Below, in pieces: positions 26,423 to 35,601 of a DNA stretch of 64,000 nt. The first letter of the stretch is position 1. Each line of letters starts with the position of its first letter. A program made the translations under genes and the position numbers. The notes below the pieces were generated by a model. The model searched no databases and was not told the DNA's origin. It saw nothing but the letters and a program-made list of their open reading frames with translations. Origin of the DNA: Thiomicrorhabdus sp965603495. Lineage in GTDB: Bacteria; Pseudomonadota; Gammaproteobacteria; Thiomicrospirales; Thiomicrospiraceae. The stretch spans positions 682,001-746,000 of the forward strand of contig CBFDDF010000001.1 in the NCBI GenBank assembly GCA_965603495.1, read 5' to 3'.

Positions 26423-28066
26423 ATGATGAAAGAATGGTTAAACAAAGGCGAACATTGGATCTGGTTAAGTGCCTCAACAGTCAGCATTAGTGTGGTATTG
26501 GTGCTGGGTCTGTTAGCGATGATTTCATATAAGGGTTTGGCGCACTTTTGGCCTCATCCGGTATATGAATTTAATATCGGTAGTGCTAATGCCGAAAAAA
26601 CGCTGATAGTGGGTGAGTTAAGTGAATCTAAAAACAAAATTGAGGTTGATGAAGCGGGTTTAAAGACATTAGTTCCCCAATATCTTATTAAAGTAGGTAA
26701 CCGAGATGTTTTCGGAATTGACTTTAAATGGGTCAATTCCCAAAATATTCAGGGTGAAATGGAAGTTTTATCGAAAGACGTCGTGGTTATTGAACGTTTT
26801 GAGTATGGTCATGTTTTTGGTAAGTTCGCCTCTTTCACGATGAATGGCAAGACTACGACTGATCCAGAACTGATTCATACTGAATTACAGACCCAGGTTG
26901 ATAGAGGTAAGGCGCTGTATGAAGCGATAAAATCGATTGAAAAGTTTGATATGGGGGTTGTCAATAAACAGATTGAGGGCCTACGTTTTGAAGAGAAAAA
27001 ACTCCGTATCAAGGGCGTCTTTACACCAGAGGACGAGAGTCGTTTAAAAACGGAGCGCGCAGCATTAGAAAAAACGTTTGCAGTTTACCAAACTGAAGTG
27101 CAAGTTTTATATGCTCAAAAAAAGACTTTAGGCGAGGTTGCGCTCACGGTTAGCAACGGTCAGACATTAATGGTGCCTGTTGAGAAGATTGTTCACTTCT
27201 GGCAACCTAACAATATGAACTATGGTGAAAAAATTGGATTTTTCCTCAGTGCCATCAGCAACTTCTTAATGGATGATCCACGTGAGGCGAATACTGAGGG
27301 CGGTATTTTTCCAGCAATGATTGGTACCATCGTGATGGTGTTATTAATGACGGTGTTTGTGACGCCAATGGGAGTGGTTGCTGCCATCTACATGCGAGAA
27401 TACGCTAAAGATGGGCCGGTGTTACGTTTAGTCCGCATCTCCATTAACAACCTGGCAGGTGTACCTTCCATCGTATTCGGTATTTTTGGACTCGGTTTCT
27501 TCGTGTATATCCTCGGTGGCTCGATTGATGAGTTATTTTATGGTTATGCGCTGCCTAGCCCAACCTTTGGAACTCCTGGTTTGTTATGGGCCTCTTTAAC
27601 GATGGCGCTGTTAACCTTACCAGTGGTGATTGTCTCGACTGAGGAAGGTCTATCACGTATACCAATGTCTTTACGTGAAGGGGGCTTGGCATTAGGCGCC
27701 ACTAAATCTGAGACAATCTGGAAGATTATTTTACCAATGGCGACTCCTGCAATCATGACGGGGTTAATCTTAGCGATTGCCCGTGCCGCTGGGGAGGTTG
27801 CGCCGTTAATGTTGGTGGGTGTCGTCAAGCTTGCACCCGAATTACCGATTGATACCGTAGCGCCTTTCATACATTTAGAAAATAAATTTATGCATTTAGG
27901 ATTCCATATTTATGATGTTGGTTTCCAAAGCCCGAACGTTGAAGCCTCTCAACCATTAGTTTATGCAACTTCACTATTGCTGGTGATTATTATTGTGTCC
28001 TTGAACTTAGGCGCGATTACGATCCGTAACCGTTTACGCGAAAAATATAAAGCACTCGAGGGCTAA
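26423..28066 (+). CDS. pstA: phosphate ABC transporter permease PstA, extended form
   Basis: 547-residue permease partner of PstC. After the first helix (about 14-36) a periplasmic insertion of about 240 residues includes a coiled-coil-like charged stretch (about 150-220); the permease domain (about 290-547) holds NLAGVPSIVFGIFGLGFF and the EAA loop REGGLALGATKSETIWKIILPMATPAIMTG. RBS AGGAGA overlaps the intergenic 7 bp. Like PstC, it is longer than the roughly 300-residue classical form. Confidence 0.92.
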   Translation: MMKEWLNKGEHWIWLSASTVSISVVLVLGLLAMISYKGLAHFWPHPVYEFNIGSANAEKTLIVGELSESKNKIEVDEAGLKTLVPQYLIKVGNRDVFGIDFKWVNSQNIQGEMEVLSKDVVVIERFEYGHVFGKFASFTMNGKTTTDPELIHTELQTQVDRGKALYEAIKSIEKFDMGVVNKQIEGLRFEEKKLRIKGVFTPEDESRLKTERAALEKTFAVYQTEVQVLYAQKKTLGEVALTVSNGQTLMVPVEKIVHFWQPNNMNYGEKIGFFLSAISNFLMDDPREANTEGGIFPAMIGTIVMVLLMTVFVTPMGVVAAIYMREYAKDGPVLRLVRISINNLAGVPSIVFGIFGLGFFVYILGGSIDELFYGYALPSPTFGTPGLLWASLTMALLTLPVVIVSTEEGLSRIPMSLREGGLALGATKSETIWKIILPMATPAIMTGLILAIARAAGEVAPLMLVGVVKLAPELPIDTVAPFIHLENKFMHLGFHIYDVGFQSPNVEASQPLVYATSLLLVIIIVSLNLGAITIRNRLREKYKALEG

Positions 28067-28070
28067 TTAA

Positions 28071-28122
28071 AGCCTGCCTTAGAGCACGAATAAAATTTTA
28101 CTATTCTGTTATGCCGCAGGCT
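28071..28122 (+). other. inverted repeat in the pstA-pstB gap
   Basis: AGCCTGC (28071-28077) and GCAGGCT (28116-28122) can pair across a 38-nt loop in the operon mRNA. There is no T tract. It may mark mRNA processing; that is inference. Confidence 0.35.
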
Positions 28123-28148
28123 AACAGGGTAGATTTGAACAAAAAGAG

Positions 28149-28979
28149 ATGGGTCAAATCATGAGTGAAACAAAAATGAATATTGCATTAGAGCGATCTA
28201 ATGAAGTCTTATCTTTGGACAATGAAAAAATTGCCATAGAAGTCAAAGACTGGAATCTTTATTATGGTGATAAGCAAGCGTTGACTAACGTCAATATGCT
28301 GGTTCCAGAAAATAGAGTGACGGCTTTTATCGGGCCTTCTGGTTGCGGAAAATCAACCTTATTGCGTTGTTTTAATCGCATGAATGATTTGATTGATATC
28401 GTTAGTGTTAAGGGTGAAATGACCCTGCGCGGCGATGATATGTATGACAAACAGATGGATGTATCAGCTTTGCGTCGTCGAGTAGGTATGGTTTTCCAAA
28501 AGCCAAATCCGTTTCCGAAGTCAATCTATGAAAATGTTTGTTACGGTTTGCGATTGCAGGGCATTAAAGACAAGGCTCTACTGGACGAGACGGTAGAGTG
28601 GGCTTTAAAAAGCGCTGGCCTGTGGGAAGAGGTCAAAGATCGTTTGGATGACAATGCGCTTGCTATGTCTGGTGGACAGCAGCAAAGATTATGCATTGCA
28701 CGTGCGATTGCGATTAAGCCAGAAGTGTTGTTGTTAGATGAACCGACCTCTGCACTAGATCCTATTTCTACTTTAGCGATTGAAGAGCTTATCTTTGAGT
28801 TGAAGAAAGAGTTCACTATACTGATCGTTACTCACAATATGCAACAAGCGGCACGTGTTTCTGATTACACCGCTTTTATGTATATGGGGGAGTTGATTGA
28901 ATATGCCGATACCGATAACTTGTTTACGAATCCAAGAGTCAAGCGGACTGAGGATTACATTACCGGGCGTTATGGCTAG
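28149..28979 (+). CDS. pstB: phosphate ABC transporter ATP-binding protein PstB
   Basis: 276-residue ATPase energising phosphate import. Walker A GPSGCGKST at about 62, Q-loop VFQKPNPFPKSIYENV, signature MSGGQQQRLCIARAI at about 173, Walker B LLLDEPTSALDP and switch His in VTHNMQQAARVSD. It has about 25 extra N-terminal residues; Met5 (28161) is an alternative start. phoU follows after 58 bp. Confidence 0.97.
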   Translation: MGQIMSETKMNIALERSNEVLSLDNEKIAIEVKDWNLYYGDKQALTNVNMLVPENRVTAFIGPSGCGKSTLLRCFNRMNDLIDIVSVKGEMTLRGDDMYDKQMDVSALRRRVGMVFQKPNPFPKSIYENVCYGLRLQGIKDKALLDETVEWALKSAGLWEEVKDRLDDNALAMSGGQQQRLCIARAIAIKPEVLLLDEPTSALDPISTLAIEELIFELKKEFTILIVTHNMQQAARVSDYTAFMYMGELIEYADTDNLFTNPRVKRTEDYITGRYG

Positions 28980-29037
28980 TTGAATCGATTGCTTTAAGAA
29001 GGGAATCGGTAATCGTAATAAATTTGAGGAGAGGATC

Positions 29038-29769
29038 ATGGAGAGAAGACAATTTAAAGACCACATTTCAGGGCAGCTTAACCGTAATTTAGAAGCGCTA
29101 TTCAATCAAGTGCTTGAAATGGGTGGTTTGGTAGAGAGGCAACTTGATTATTTGTTAGAAGCGACAAACTGTGACGATAGAACGGTTGCAAAAAAAATTA
29201 AGCAGCTCGATAAAATCGTCAATAGAGAAGAAATGGAGATTGACCGTCTTTGTGCAACGGTTTTGTCAAGACAGCAACCTAGAGCTTCAGACCTGCGTTT
29301 AATTATTATCTCAATTCGCATGGCGGTTGATTTAGAGCGCATCGGAGATGAGGCAGTTATTGCTTCAAAACTCGCCTCAAAAATGGCTAAACAAAGTATT
29401 CAATGTCAGAGCTTGCCAGGCTTTAAAGGTTTGGTTGAGATTGCTTCATGCGGAGTGGAGAATCTAAAAAAATCCCTCAATTCCTTTTCAAATTTAGATT
29501 TGTCAGAAATTCTAGAAATTGTGGATGATCAAGAAAGGATGGAAGTTGTACTTAAGCGTTCATTAGCTGAAATTCAGGATGCCTTAGAAAAGGCTACACA
29601 CCCAGCTGAATATTTGATGGAAATGATTTATGCCGTCAGAGCCTGTTCTCGTATTACGGATCATGTCGTTAACCTAACTGAAAGTATCGTTTATTTGGTG
29701 GAGGGGCGTGATGTCAGAAATATGGATCCGTTAAAATTGAATGAATTTTTAGATGGTGTACGAGAGTAA
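29038..29769 (+). CDS. phoU: phosphate transport system regulator PhoU
   Basis: 243-residue all-helical protein of two PhoU repeats. It couples PstSCAB activity to PhoR and keeps the Pho regulon off when phosphate is high. Metal-binding repeat motifs are present: DLRLIIISIRMAVDLERIGDEA in the first half and EMIYAVRACSRITDHVVNLTES in the second. A strong RBS (GAGGAGAGG) precedes the ATG. phoB follows after 35 bp. Confidence 0.95.
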   Translation: MERRQFKDHISGQLNRNLEALFNQVLEMGGLVERQLDYLLEATNCDDRTVAKKIKQLDKIVNREEMEIDRLCATVLSRQQPRASDLRLIIISIRMAVDLERIGDEAVIASKLASKMAKQSIQCQSLPGFKGLVEIASCGVENLKKSLNSFSNLDLSEILEIVDDQERMEVVLKRSLAEIQDALEKATHPAEYLMEMIYAVRACSRITDHVVNLTESIVYLVEGRDVRNMDPLKLNEFLDGVRE

Positions 29770-29804
29770 GCATGTAATTTACAGGTTTCAGTGAGGAGCA
29801 ATAG

Positions 29805-30503
29805 ATGAGTCAACAGACAATCCTGGTTATAGAAGACGAAGCAGCCATTCGTGACATGCTAAAGTTCACTTTGAGCGCTTCTGGTTATTTAGTGCGTGAG
29901 GCGCCTGATGCCGAAGCCGGTTGGAAAATCGCCTTGGAAGATAAACCAGATCTGATTTTATTAGATTGGATGCTGCCGGGTATGTCAGGCGTCGCTTTTG
30001 CTCAAAAAGTACGCCAGAATAGTCAGACGCAGTCATTGCCGATTATAATGTTGACTGCCAAAGGCGAAGAAGAGGATCAGGTTAAAGGCTTCGATTCTGG
30101 GGCTGATGACTATGTCGTTAAGCCTTTTTCACCACGTGCTTTAGTGGCTCGAGTGCAAGCACTGCTCCGTCGTCAATTATCAGACCAGCCGCTTACTGAC
30201 CTAATTGAATCTGGAAAGATGAAGTTGGATTTGATTAGCCATCGTTTCTTTGTTGATCAACAAGAGGTCTCTTTGGGGCCCTCTGAATTCAAGTTGATTC
30301 ATTTTTTCATGACACGCCCTAATCGCGTATTCTCTAGAAGCCAATTATTGGATGAAGTCTGGGGCACAAATGTGGTCGTTGAAGATCGAACCGTGGATGT
30401 TCATATACGTCGCTTGCGAAAAATTCTGGAGCCACTAGAAGTCGCTGATTATATTCAGACCATTCGTGGTTCAGGTTATCGTTTTTCCGTGACAGAGGAT
30501 TAA
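29805..30503 (+). CDS. phoB: phosphate response regulator PhoB
   Basis: 232-residue OmpR-type regulator. The receiver domain has acidic pocket EDE (residues 10-12), phosphoacceptor D54 (LLDWMLPG), TAK and the K of VVKPFSP; the winged-helix domain (about 130-232) has the PNRVFSRSQLLDEVWG and VDVHIRRLRKIL recognition region. It activates genes with Pho boxes such as the one upstream of pstS. RBS GAGGAG; phoR starts 3 bp after the stop. Confidence 0.95.
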   Translation: MSQQTILVIEDEAAIRDMLKFTLSASGYLVREAPDAEAGWKIALEDKPDLILLDWMLPGMSGVAFAQKVRQNSQTQSLPIIMLTAKGEEEDQVKGFDSGADDYVVKPFSPRALVARVQALLRRQLSDQPLTDLIESGKMKLDLISHRFFVDQQEVSLGPSEFKLIHFFMTRPNRVFSRSQLLDEVWGTNVVVEDRTVDVHIRRLRKILEPLEVADYIQTIRGSGYRFSVTED

Positions 30504-30506
30504 ACC

Positions 30507-31799
30507 TTGCTTTCAAGCGGTGTTAAACGCGAGCTCACCTGGATTATTACCAGTGCGTGGATTGTCTTGTTTATCGCTTGGATGACGAATGCCTGGATTA
30601 TTAGCTTTGTCTTATATTTGTTTGCCTATATAGGACGCCAGTTATGGAGTATGCATAAGTTTGAAAAATGGATGAGTGGTGGAAGAAGTCACGCTACTTT
30701 TCCGCCATCGTCTGGTTTTTGGAGCGAGTTGAGTTATCTAGTGTCGAAAAAACAGCGGGCGCTTGAAAAACATGCAGATTTGCATCTCTACAAATCCGAG
30801 CAGTTTAAAGCTGCTTCGATGCAGATTCCAGATGCCATTGTTTCATTGAATCAGGAAAACTATATTGAATGGTTTAATACCCCGTCTAAATCCATTTTGG
30901 GCTTGCGTCGTCAGGATATCGGCCGCAAAGTCGAAGGCGTTATTCGCCAGCCTGAATTCATTGATTATCTGAAACTCGCCGATTACCAAAACTCCCTTGT
31001 TTTAAATACGCTGCAAGGCAAACAACGCACTTTTGATGTCAAAATAATTCCTTACTTTGAAAGCCATAAATTATTGGTGGTCAGAGATATTACAGAACTC
31101 TATCAGTTAGCCCAAATCAGACGTGATTTTATCGCTAACGCATCCCATGAATTAAGAACGCCTTTAACGGTTTTGAAAGGATATCTTGAACTTATGCAAG
31201 ATATGCCAGGTGAACAGCAGATTCTGTGGAAAACCCCCTTAGAGCACATGGAAAATCAATCTAATCGTATGCAAGCGATTATTGAAGACCTGCTAACGCT
31301 CTCCTCGATGGAGGCTGATTCTATTACGGCTGAAGCCAGCATCGTGGATGTGCCAGAAATTTTGCAGAATATCAGTGTTGAGGCAAGGCAGCTTGGGAGT
31401 GATGCACATCATATTAAGTTTGATATAACCCCAGGCCTTAAGTTGCATGGCTATACCGAACCACTGAAGAGTGTGTTTATGAATCTGGTGGCGAATGCGG
31501 TGCGTTATTCTCCTGAGGGTGGCAACATAACAGTTCGTTGGTACCTGGACAAAGAAGGCGCGCACTATGAGGTCAAAGACCAGGGCTTGGGGATTGCTGC
31601 GGAGCATATCCCACGCTTAACGGAACGTTTTTATCGTGTCGATAAAGATCGATCTCGCGTGACTGGAGGTACGGGTCTCGGTTTGGCTATTGTTAAGCAT
31701 GTTTTAGAACACCATGACGCTACTTTGAGTGTTCAAAGTGTCATAGGTAAAGGCAGTGTTTTTAGATGCGATTTTCCATTGGATTTGGTCGTTAAATAA
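30507..31799 (+). CDS. phoR: phosphate sensor histidine kinase PhoR
   Basis: 430-residue membrane kinase. Two close N-terminal helices (about 8-50), a PAS domain (about 100-195, IPDAIVSLNQENYIEWFN), HisKA with His214 in NASHELRTPL, and HATPase with NLVANAVRYSPEGG and GTGLGLAIVKHVL. It has no periplasmic sensor, as expected for PhoR, which reads the Pst-PhoU state. Translation starts at TTG 30507, with AGAGGA at 30494-30499 at good spacing, overlapping the end of phoB. Confidence 0.94.
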   Translation: MLSSGVKRELTWIITSAWIVLFIAWMTNAWIISFVLYLFAYIGRQLWSMHKFEKWMSGGRSHATFPPSSGFWSELSYLVSKKQRALEKHADLHLYKSEQFKAASMQIPDAIVSLNQENYIEWFNTPSKSILGLRRQDIGRKVEGVIRQPEFIDYLKLADYQNSLVLNTLQGKQRTFDVKIIPYFESHKLLVVRDITELYQLAQIRRDFIANASHELRTPLTVLKGYLELMQDMPGEQQILWKTPLEHMENQSNRMQAIIEDLLTLSSMEADSITAEASIVDVPEILQNISVEARQLGSDAHHIKFDITPGLKLHGYTEPLKSVFMNLVANAVRYSPEGGNITVRWYLDKEGAHYEVKDQGLGIAAEHIPRLTERFYRVDKDRSRVTGGTGLGLAIVKHVLEHHDATLSVQSVIGKGSVFRCDFPLDLVVK

Positions 31800-32011
31800 G
31801 CTGTATTAACGTTTCAATAGGTTCGTTAGCGACGAAGAGCCGAAGTCATACCCATTTTTATCTAGTTTTCCTATCAACCCTTATTTTGATTTGTTTTAAT
31901 TTTTGCCACGCAATATCTATTACTTTATCGCTTACCATTCTGTCTTTGACTTCACTAGTTTGCTATTGAGCGATCGAATGATCAAGGTAAAAGCGATGCG
32001 ATTCAGATGTT

Positions 32012-32023
32012 ACCAGGCCTGGT
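32012..32023. repeat. ACCAGGCCTGGT palindrome, copy 8
   Basis: Perfect palindrome extended by T/A on both sides (TTACC..GGTAA). It lies between convergent phoR and pit. Confidence 0.95.
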
Positions 32024-32142
32024 AAGTCCATTAAATAGGCTGTTTACGGTTCTGTAATGACTTTACAAGAGTGCTTGCTTTCGTATTGTTAGGTACATTC
32101 ATGATCTTTCTAGCTTTACGCTATTTACATTGAACAGACAAT

Positions 32143-32169
32143 AAAAAGGGAGCCGAAGCTCCCTTTTTT
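32143..32169. terminator. bidirectional terminator downstream of pit
   Basis: AAAAGGGAGC and GCTCCCTTTT form a perfect 10-bp stem with a 4-nt loop. Confidence 0.85.
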
Positions 32170-32190
32170 AGATGTAATTAGTTTTAAGCT

Positions 32191-33762
32191 TTAAGGCAAC
32201 ATCATGCCACGAATAGCGTAGTAAATTATGGCTGCCATGCCAGCAGATGCTGGAACGGTAATGACCCAAGCAGCTACGATTTTTAAGAAAGCAGAACGTT
32301 TCACCAGTTCAGTTTGGTAGACTTTGTTTAAGCTCTTACGCTCTTTTTTACTTAACTCAACTTCAGCTTCTTTTTGCTTAAGCTGTGCGAGCATGTATTT
32401 CTTTTCCGCAATAGATGCATTTGCGAAACGTCGAATGTAAGCGTTGACTTCTTCTTCATCCTCACCTAAATGATGGTCTTTGATCTCTTGAATGGCTTTC
32501 GCATAACTACGCTTTAAGTATTCACGTAAGAAACCGACACCGAAAATTCCTCCAACCGCAATGTGTGTAGAACTGACCGGTAAGCCAAGTTGTGAAGCCA
32601 CGATAACGGTGATTGATGCAGCCATGGCAACGGAATAAGCTCTCATTTGATCGAGTTCGGTGATTTCAGAGCCGACAGTACGGATCAACTTAGGACCAAA
32701 TAATAGTAAACCTAAGCTGATACCTACCGCACCTATTACCATTATCCACAATGGAATTTCAGCTTTGGTGGAGATGCCATGTGATTGTATCGCATCGTTA
32801 ATCGCTGCCAGAGGTCCGACGGCATTAGCGACATCGTTGGCGCCATGTGCAAAACTTAACAAGGCTGCAGCAAAGATTAAGGGGATGGTGAATAGTGTAT
32901 TGACACTGCGCTTGCTGTTTTGAAGATAGTTCGCTTGACGTGTAATCAATGGTCGAACCATGATGTAGATGGCAACCGCAATTCCAAAACCAATTAACAG
33001 GGCGACTTCAAAATCAACCTTCCAGATTTTTTTCAGGCCTTTCAGGATCAGGTAAGTAGAAAAAGCCCAAGCCATGACGGCAATTAACAGCGGTAAGGTT
33101 TTCTTGGCCGCCGCCACCATATCGTCTTTATAAGTGATACTGTGTTTGATCCACATCAGGAATCCTGCAGCAACCAGTCCCCCTAGTAACGGAGAAATTA
33201 CCCAGCTGGCAGCGATTGCGCCTACTTGGTTCCAGTTCGCAATATCCCACCCGGCGGCAGCGATACCACCCCCCAAGACACCACCGACAATCGAATGGGT
33301 GGTCGATACGGGTGCGCCTAAAGCAGTTGCTAGGTTTAACCATAAAGCAGCGGACAATAGAGCGGCCATCATTAACCAGATAAAGGCCTGAGGATCGTTA
33401 ATTAAGCCAGGGTCGATAATGCCCTTTTTGATGGTACTGATTACGTCACCACCGGCAATCAAAGCCCCTGCGGATTCAAATATAGCGGCTATTATAATCG
33501 CGCCGGTCAGGGTCAATGCTTTGGAGCCAACGGCAGGCCCCACGTTGTTAGCAACATCGTTCGCACCGATATTAAGCGCCATATAGCCACCAATCATCGC
33601 TGCAACCACGAGTTCTATACTGATGACGCCAGAACCGGTTTGCATGCCAGATGCAAAAAGGATAATCCCAATGATAAAGAATAACGCGACTCCAAAGCGG
33701 AGCATCTCTTTACGGCCACTTAAAGCAGCATTTTCTATGTCATTTATATTTCGAAGTTCCAT
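32191..33762 (-). CDS. PiT-family inorganic phosphate transporter
   Basis: 523-residue low-affinity phosphate permease of the PiT family. The two family signatures are GANDVANNVGPAVGSKALT (about residue 66) and GANDVANAVGPLAAI (about 306). About ten helices surround a charged cytoplasmic segment (about 430-490) that is longer than in E. coli Pit. It sits between the pst-pho operon and pstS, divergent from pstS, so low- and high-affinity uptake genes share a regulatory region. Confidence 0.93.
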   Translation of the reverse strand: MELRNINDIENAALSGRKEMLRFGVALFFIIGIILFASGMQTGSGVISIELVVAAMIGGYMALNIGANDVANNVGPAVGSKALTLTGAIIIAAIFESAGALIAGGDVISTIKKGIIDPGLINDPQAFIWLMMAALLSAALWLNLATALGAPVSTTHSIVGGVLGGGIAAAGWDIANWNQVGAIAASWVISPLLGGLVAAGFLMWIKHSITYKDDMVAAAKKTLPLLIAVMAWAFSTYLILKGLKKIWKVDFEVALLIGFGIAVAIYIMVRPLITRQANYLQNSKRSVNTLFTIPLIFAAALLSFAHGANDVANAVGPLAAINDAIQSHGISTKAEIPLWIMVIGAVGISLGLLLFGPKLIRTVGSEITELDQMRAYSVAMAASITVIVASQLGLPVSSTHIAVGGIFGVGFLREYLKRSYAKAIQEIKDHHLGEDEEEVNAYIRRFANASIAEKKYMLAQLKQKEAEVELSKKERKSLNKVYQTELVKRSAFLKIVAAWVITVPASAGMAAIIYYAIRGMMLP

Positions 33763-33935
33763 AAGTATCTAGGCTCGACTTTTGATTAAATTTGATTTGT
33801 GGATTGTATATAAAAAAAGTATTAGCCAGAAGGAATATTACACTTTTTTGACAATTAATTGATTAGGCTTGCTTTTGATTTAGAATAGGTATATTAATTA
33901 GGTTGTCTGTAGAGGCTTGTTGCAAAAAAAACTGA

Positions 33936-33962
33936 TGTCACAATTTTGTCATATTTCTGTCA
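33936..33962 (+). promoter_or_regulatory. PhoB box upstream of pstS
   Basis: TGTCA occurs three times at exact 11-bp pitch (33936, 33947, 33958), the classical PhoB direct-repeat pattern. A -10-like TAGAAT (33985-33990) follows 22 bp later with no other -35, as at PhoB-activated promoters. Confidence 0.85.
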
Positions 33963-34042
33963 ACGTAGTTTTATGAAGCCGCTTTAGAATAGCACTCGAA
34001 TTAAATGAAATTGTGTTTAAAAAAATCTTCCGGAGCAACAAT

Positions 34043-35011
34043 ATGAAAAAATCTCAAATCGTTATGGCGTTAGGCCTAGCTGCAGCAACTTTAGCTGCAC
34101 CGTCAGTTTCTTATGCAAGTGACACTGCATTAGCACCTTACCAAAAAGTATCAGGTGTTTCTGGAAACCTATCTTCTGTAGGTTCAGATACTCTAGCTAA
34201 CTTAATGACATTGTGGGCTGAAGAGTTCAAGCGTACATACCCAAATGTTAATATCCAAATTCAAGCCGCGGGTTCTTCTACAGCACCACCAGCATTGACT
34301 GAAAGTACTTCTAATATCGGACCTATGAGTCGTGCGATGAAGTCAAAAGAAATTGCAATGTTCGAGAAGAAGCACGGTTATAAGCCAACTAAAGTTGCGG
34401 TTGCAATCGATGCATTAGCAGTTTATGTTCATAAAGATAACCCAATCAAAGGTCTTTCTATTCCTCAGGTTGATGCGATTTTCTCTTCAACGCGTAAATG
34501 TGGTCACAAAACAGATATCGCAACTTGGGGTGAAGCGGGTATTGCAGGTCAATTAGCAGATAAAACCGTTCAAATATATGGCCGTAACTCAGTTTCTGGT
34601 ACTTACGGTTACTACAAGAAAAAAGCCCTTTGTAAAGGGGATTATAAGTCTTCTGTAAACGAGCAGCCTGGTTCAGCATCTGTTGTACAGTCTGTTTCAG
34701 CTTCATTAAACGGGATTGGTTATTCTGGTATCGGTTATAAGACAGCGGGTGTTAAGGCTGTTCCTCTAACTAAGAAAGAAGGCGGCGCTTTTGTTGAAGC
34801 GAATCCAACAAACGCTGTTAACGGAACTTACCCTCTATCTCGTCTACTTTACGTTTACGTAAACAAAGCACCTAACAAGCCTCTAGAGCCTGTTGTTAAA
34901 GAATTCCTTAAGTTGGTTCTTTCAGAAAAAGGTCAGCAAGATGTTGCTAAAGATGGTTATATTCCATTACCGGTAGCCGTTGCACAAAAAGAGTTGAATA
35001 AAATCAAATAA
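34043..35011 (+). CDS. pstS: phosphate-binding protein PstS
   Basis: 322-residue periplasmic phosphate receptor of the Pst importer. A signal peptide ends VSYA (residues about 1-25). Binding-site motifs: SVGSDTLANLM, QAAGSSTAPPAL and GRNSVSGTYGYY. The start is ATG 34043, with CGGAG at 34031-34035; an upstream in-frame GTG would add 10 residues. The gene is apart from pstCAB, has its own Pho box and a strong terminator, allowing separate high expression. Confidence 0.94.
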   Translation: MKKSQIVMALGLAAATLAAPSVSYASDTALAPYQKVSGVSGNLSSVGSDTLANLMTLWAEEFKRTYPNVNIQIQAAGSSTAPPALTESTSNIGPMSRAMKSKEIAMFEKKHGYKPTKVAVAIDALAVYVHKDNPIKGLSIPQVDAIFSSTRKCGHKTDIATWGEAGIAGQLADKTVQIYGRNSVSGTYGYYKKKALCKGDYKSSVNEQPGSASVVQSVSASLNGIGYSGIGYKTAGVKAVPLTKKEGGAFVEANPTNAVNGTYPLSRLLYVYVNKAPNKPLEPVVKEFLKLVLSEKGQQDVAKDGYIPLPVAVAQKELNKIK

Positions 35012-35029
35012 GATTTATTCAAACTGTTT

Positions 35030-35069
35030 GACATAAAAAAGCCCCATTGATTTGGGGCTTTTTTATGTC
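35030..35069. terminator. pstS terminator
   Basis: A perfect 17-bp stem (35030-35046 with 35053-35069) includes the A and T tracts, so it works for pstS and for the convergent ferredoxin gene. Confidence 0.9.
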
Positions 35070-35093
35070 TGAAATTTAAGCTGAATCAGACTT

Positions 35094-35105
35094 ACCAGGC
35101 CTGGT
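35094..35105. repeat. ACCAGGCCTGGT palindrome, copy 9
   Basis: Perfect palindrome extended to ACTTACC..GGTAAGT (20 bp). Between convergent pstS and ferredoxin genes, after the terminator. Confidence 0.95.
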
Positions 35106-35138
35106 AAGTCTATTTTGGGCGCTTCAGATGCTCTAAGC

Positions 35139-35390
35139 TTAGATTAACTCAATCACCACATCGCTAACAGGAATGCAGCTACAGGTTAGAATTTCACCTT
35201 TACGCGATTCATACGCAGGAGTTTGAATCTCTTCGACGTCACCTGAAATCAGACGAACGGTACAAGCGCCACAATTGCCACCACGACAGCTATAAGGCAT
35301 GTCAAAGCCACTTTCATCCAATGCTTCGAGCATTGAAAACTGCCCGTCAAATTCACATTCACCTTGTCCTACTACCGAAATTATTGCCAT
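35139..35390 (-). CDS. 2Fe-2S ferredoxin, plant type
   Basis: 83-residue electron carrier. Cluster ligands in the pattern C-x4-C-x2-C (SCRGGNCGACTV) with the distal Cys in ILTCSC, typical of plant/cyanobacterial-type ferredoxins. RBS AGGA precedes the ATG. No partner reductase or oxygenase is adjacent, so the electron donor and acceptor are unknown. Confidence 0.9.
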   Translation of the reverse strand: MAIISVVGQGECEFDGQFSMLEALDESGFDMPYSCRGGNCGACTVRLISGDVEEIQTPAYESRKGEILTCSCIPVSDVVIELI

Positions 35391-35601
35391 CTTTTATTCC
35401 TATGGTTGATTTATCTTGGCGCTAGCGTTGATCTAGCGTTAAGTTAAGTTGTTATCGAATGGTTTTTCTATTTTAAAAAGCTATTTTAACAACTATTTTA
35501 AAATGCCAATACAGTAAAATAGCCAAAATTTTTAGACCAGCCGGGTTGTTTCGTAAAGTACCCGTCGGCATAGTCAATCTTAATAGAAGGTGGAGTTAAA
35601 A

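Larger units (their letters stand above)
31800..32190. other. phoR-pit intergenic region (391 bp)
   Basis: Between convergent genes. Holds a palindromic repeat copy (32012-32023) and a terminator (32143-32169). The first 200 bp is AT-rich with a weak TTCGT/ACGAA hairpin near 31823; no ORF or RNA gene is recognised. Confidence 0.65.

Noticed and set aside
33848..33886. TTGACA with TAGAAT as a sigma-70 promoter in the pit-pstS gap
   Set aside because: The spacing is 27 bp, too long for a sigma-70 promoter.
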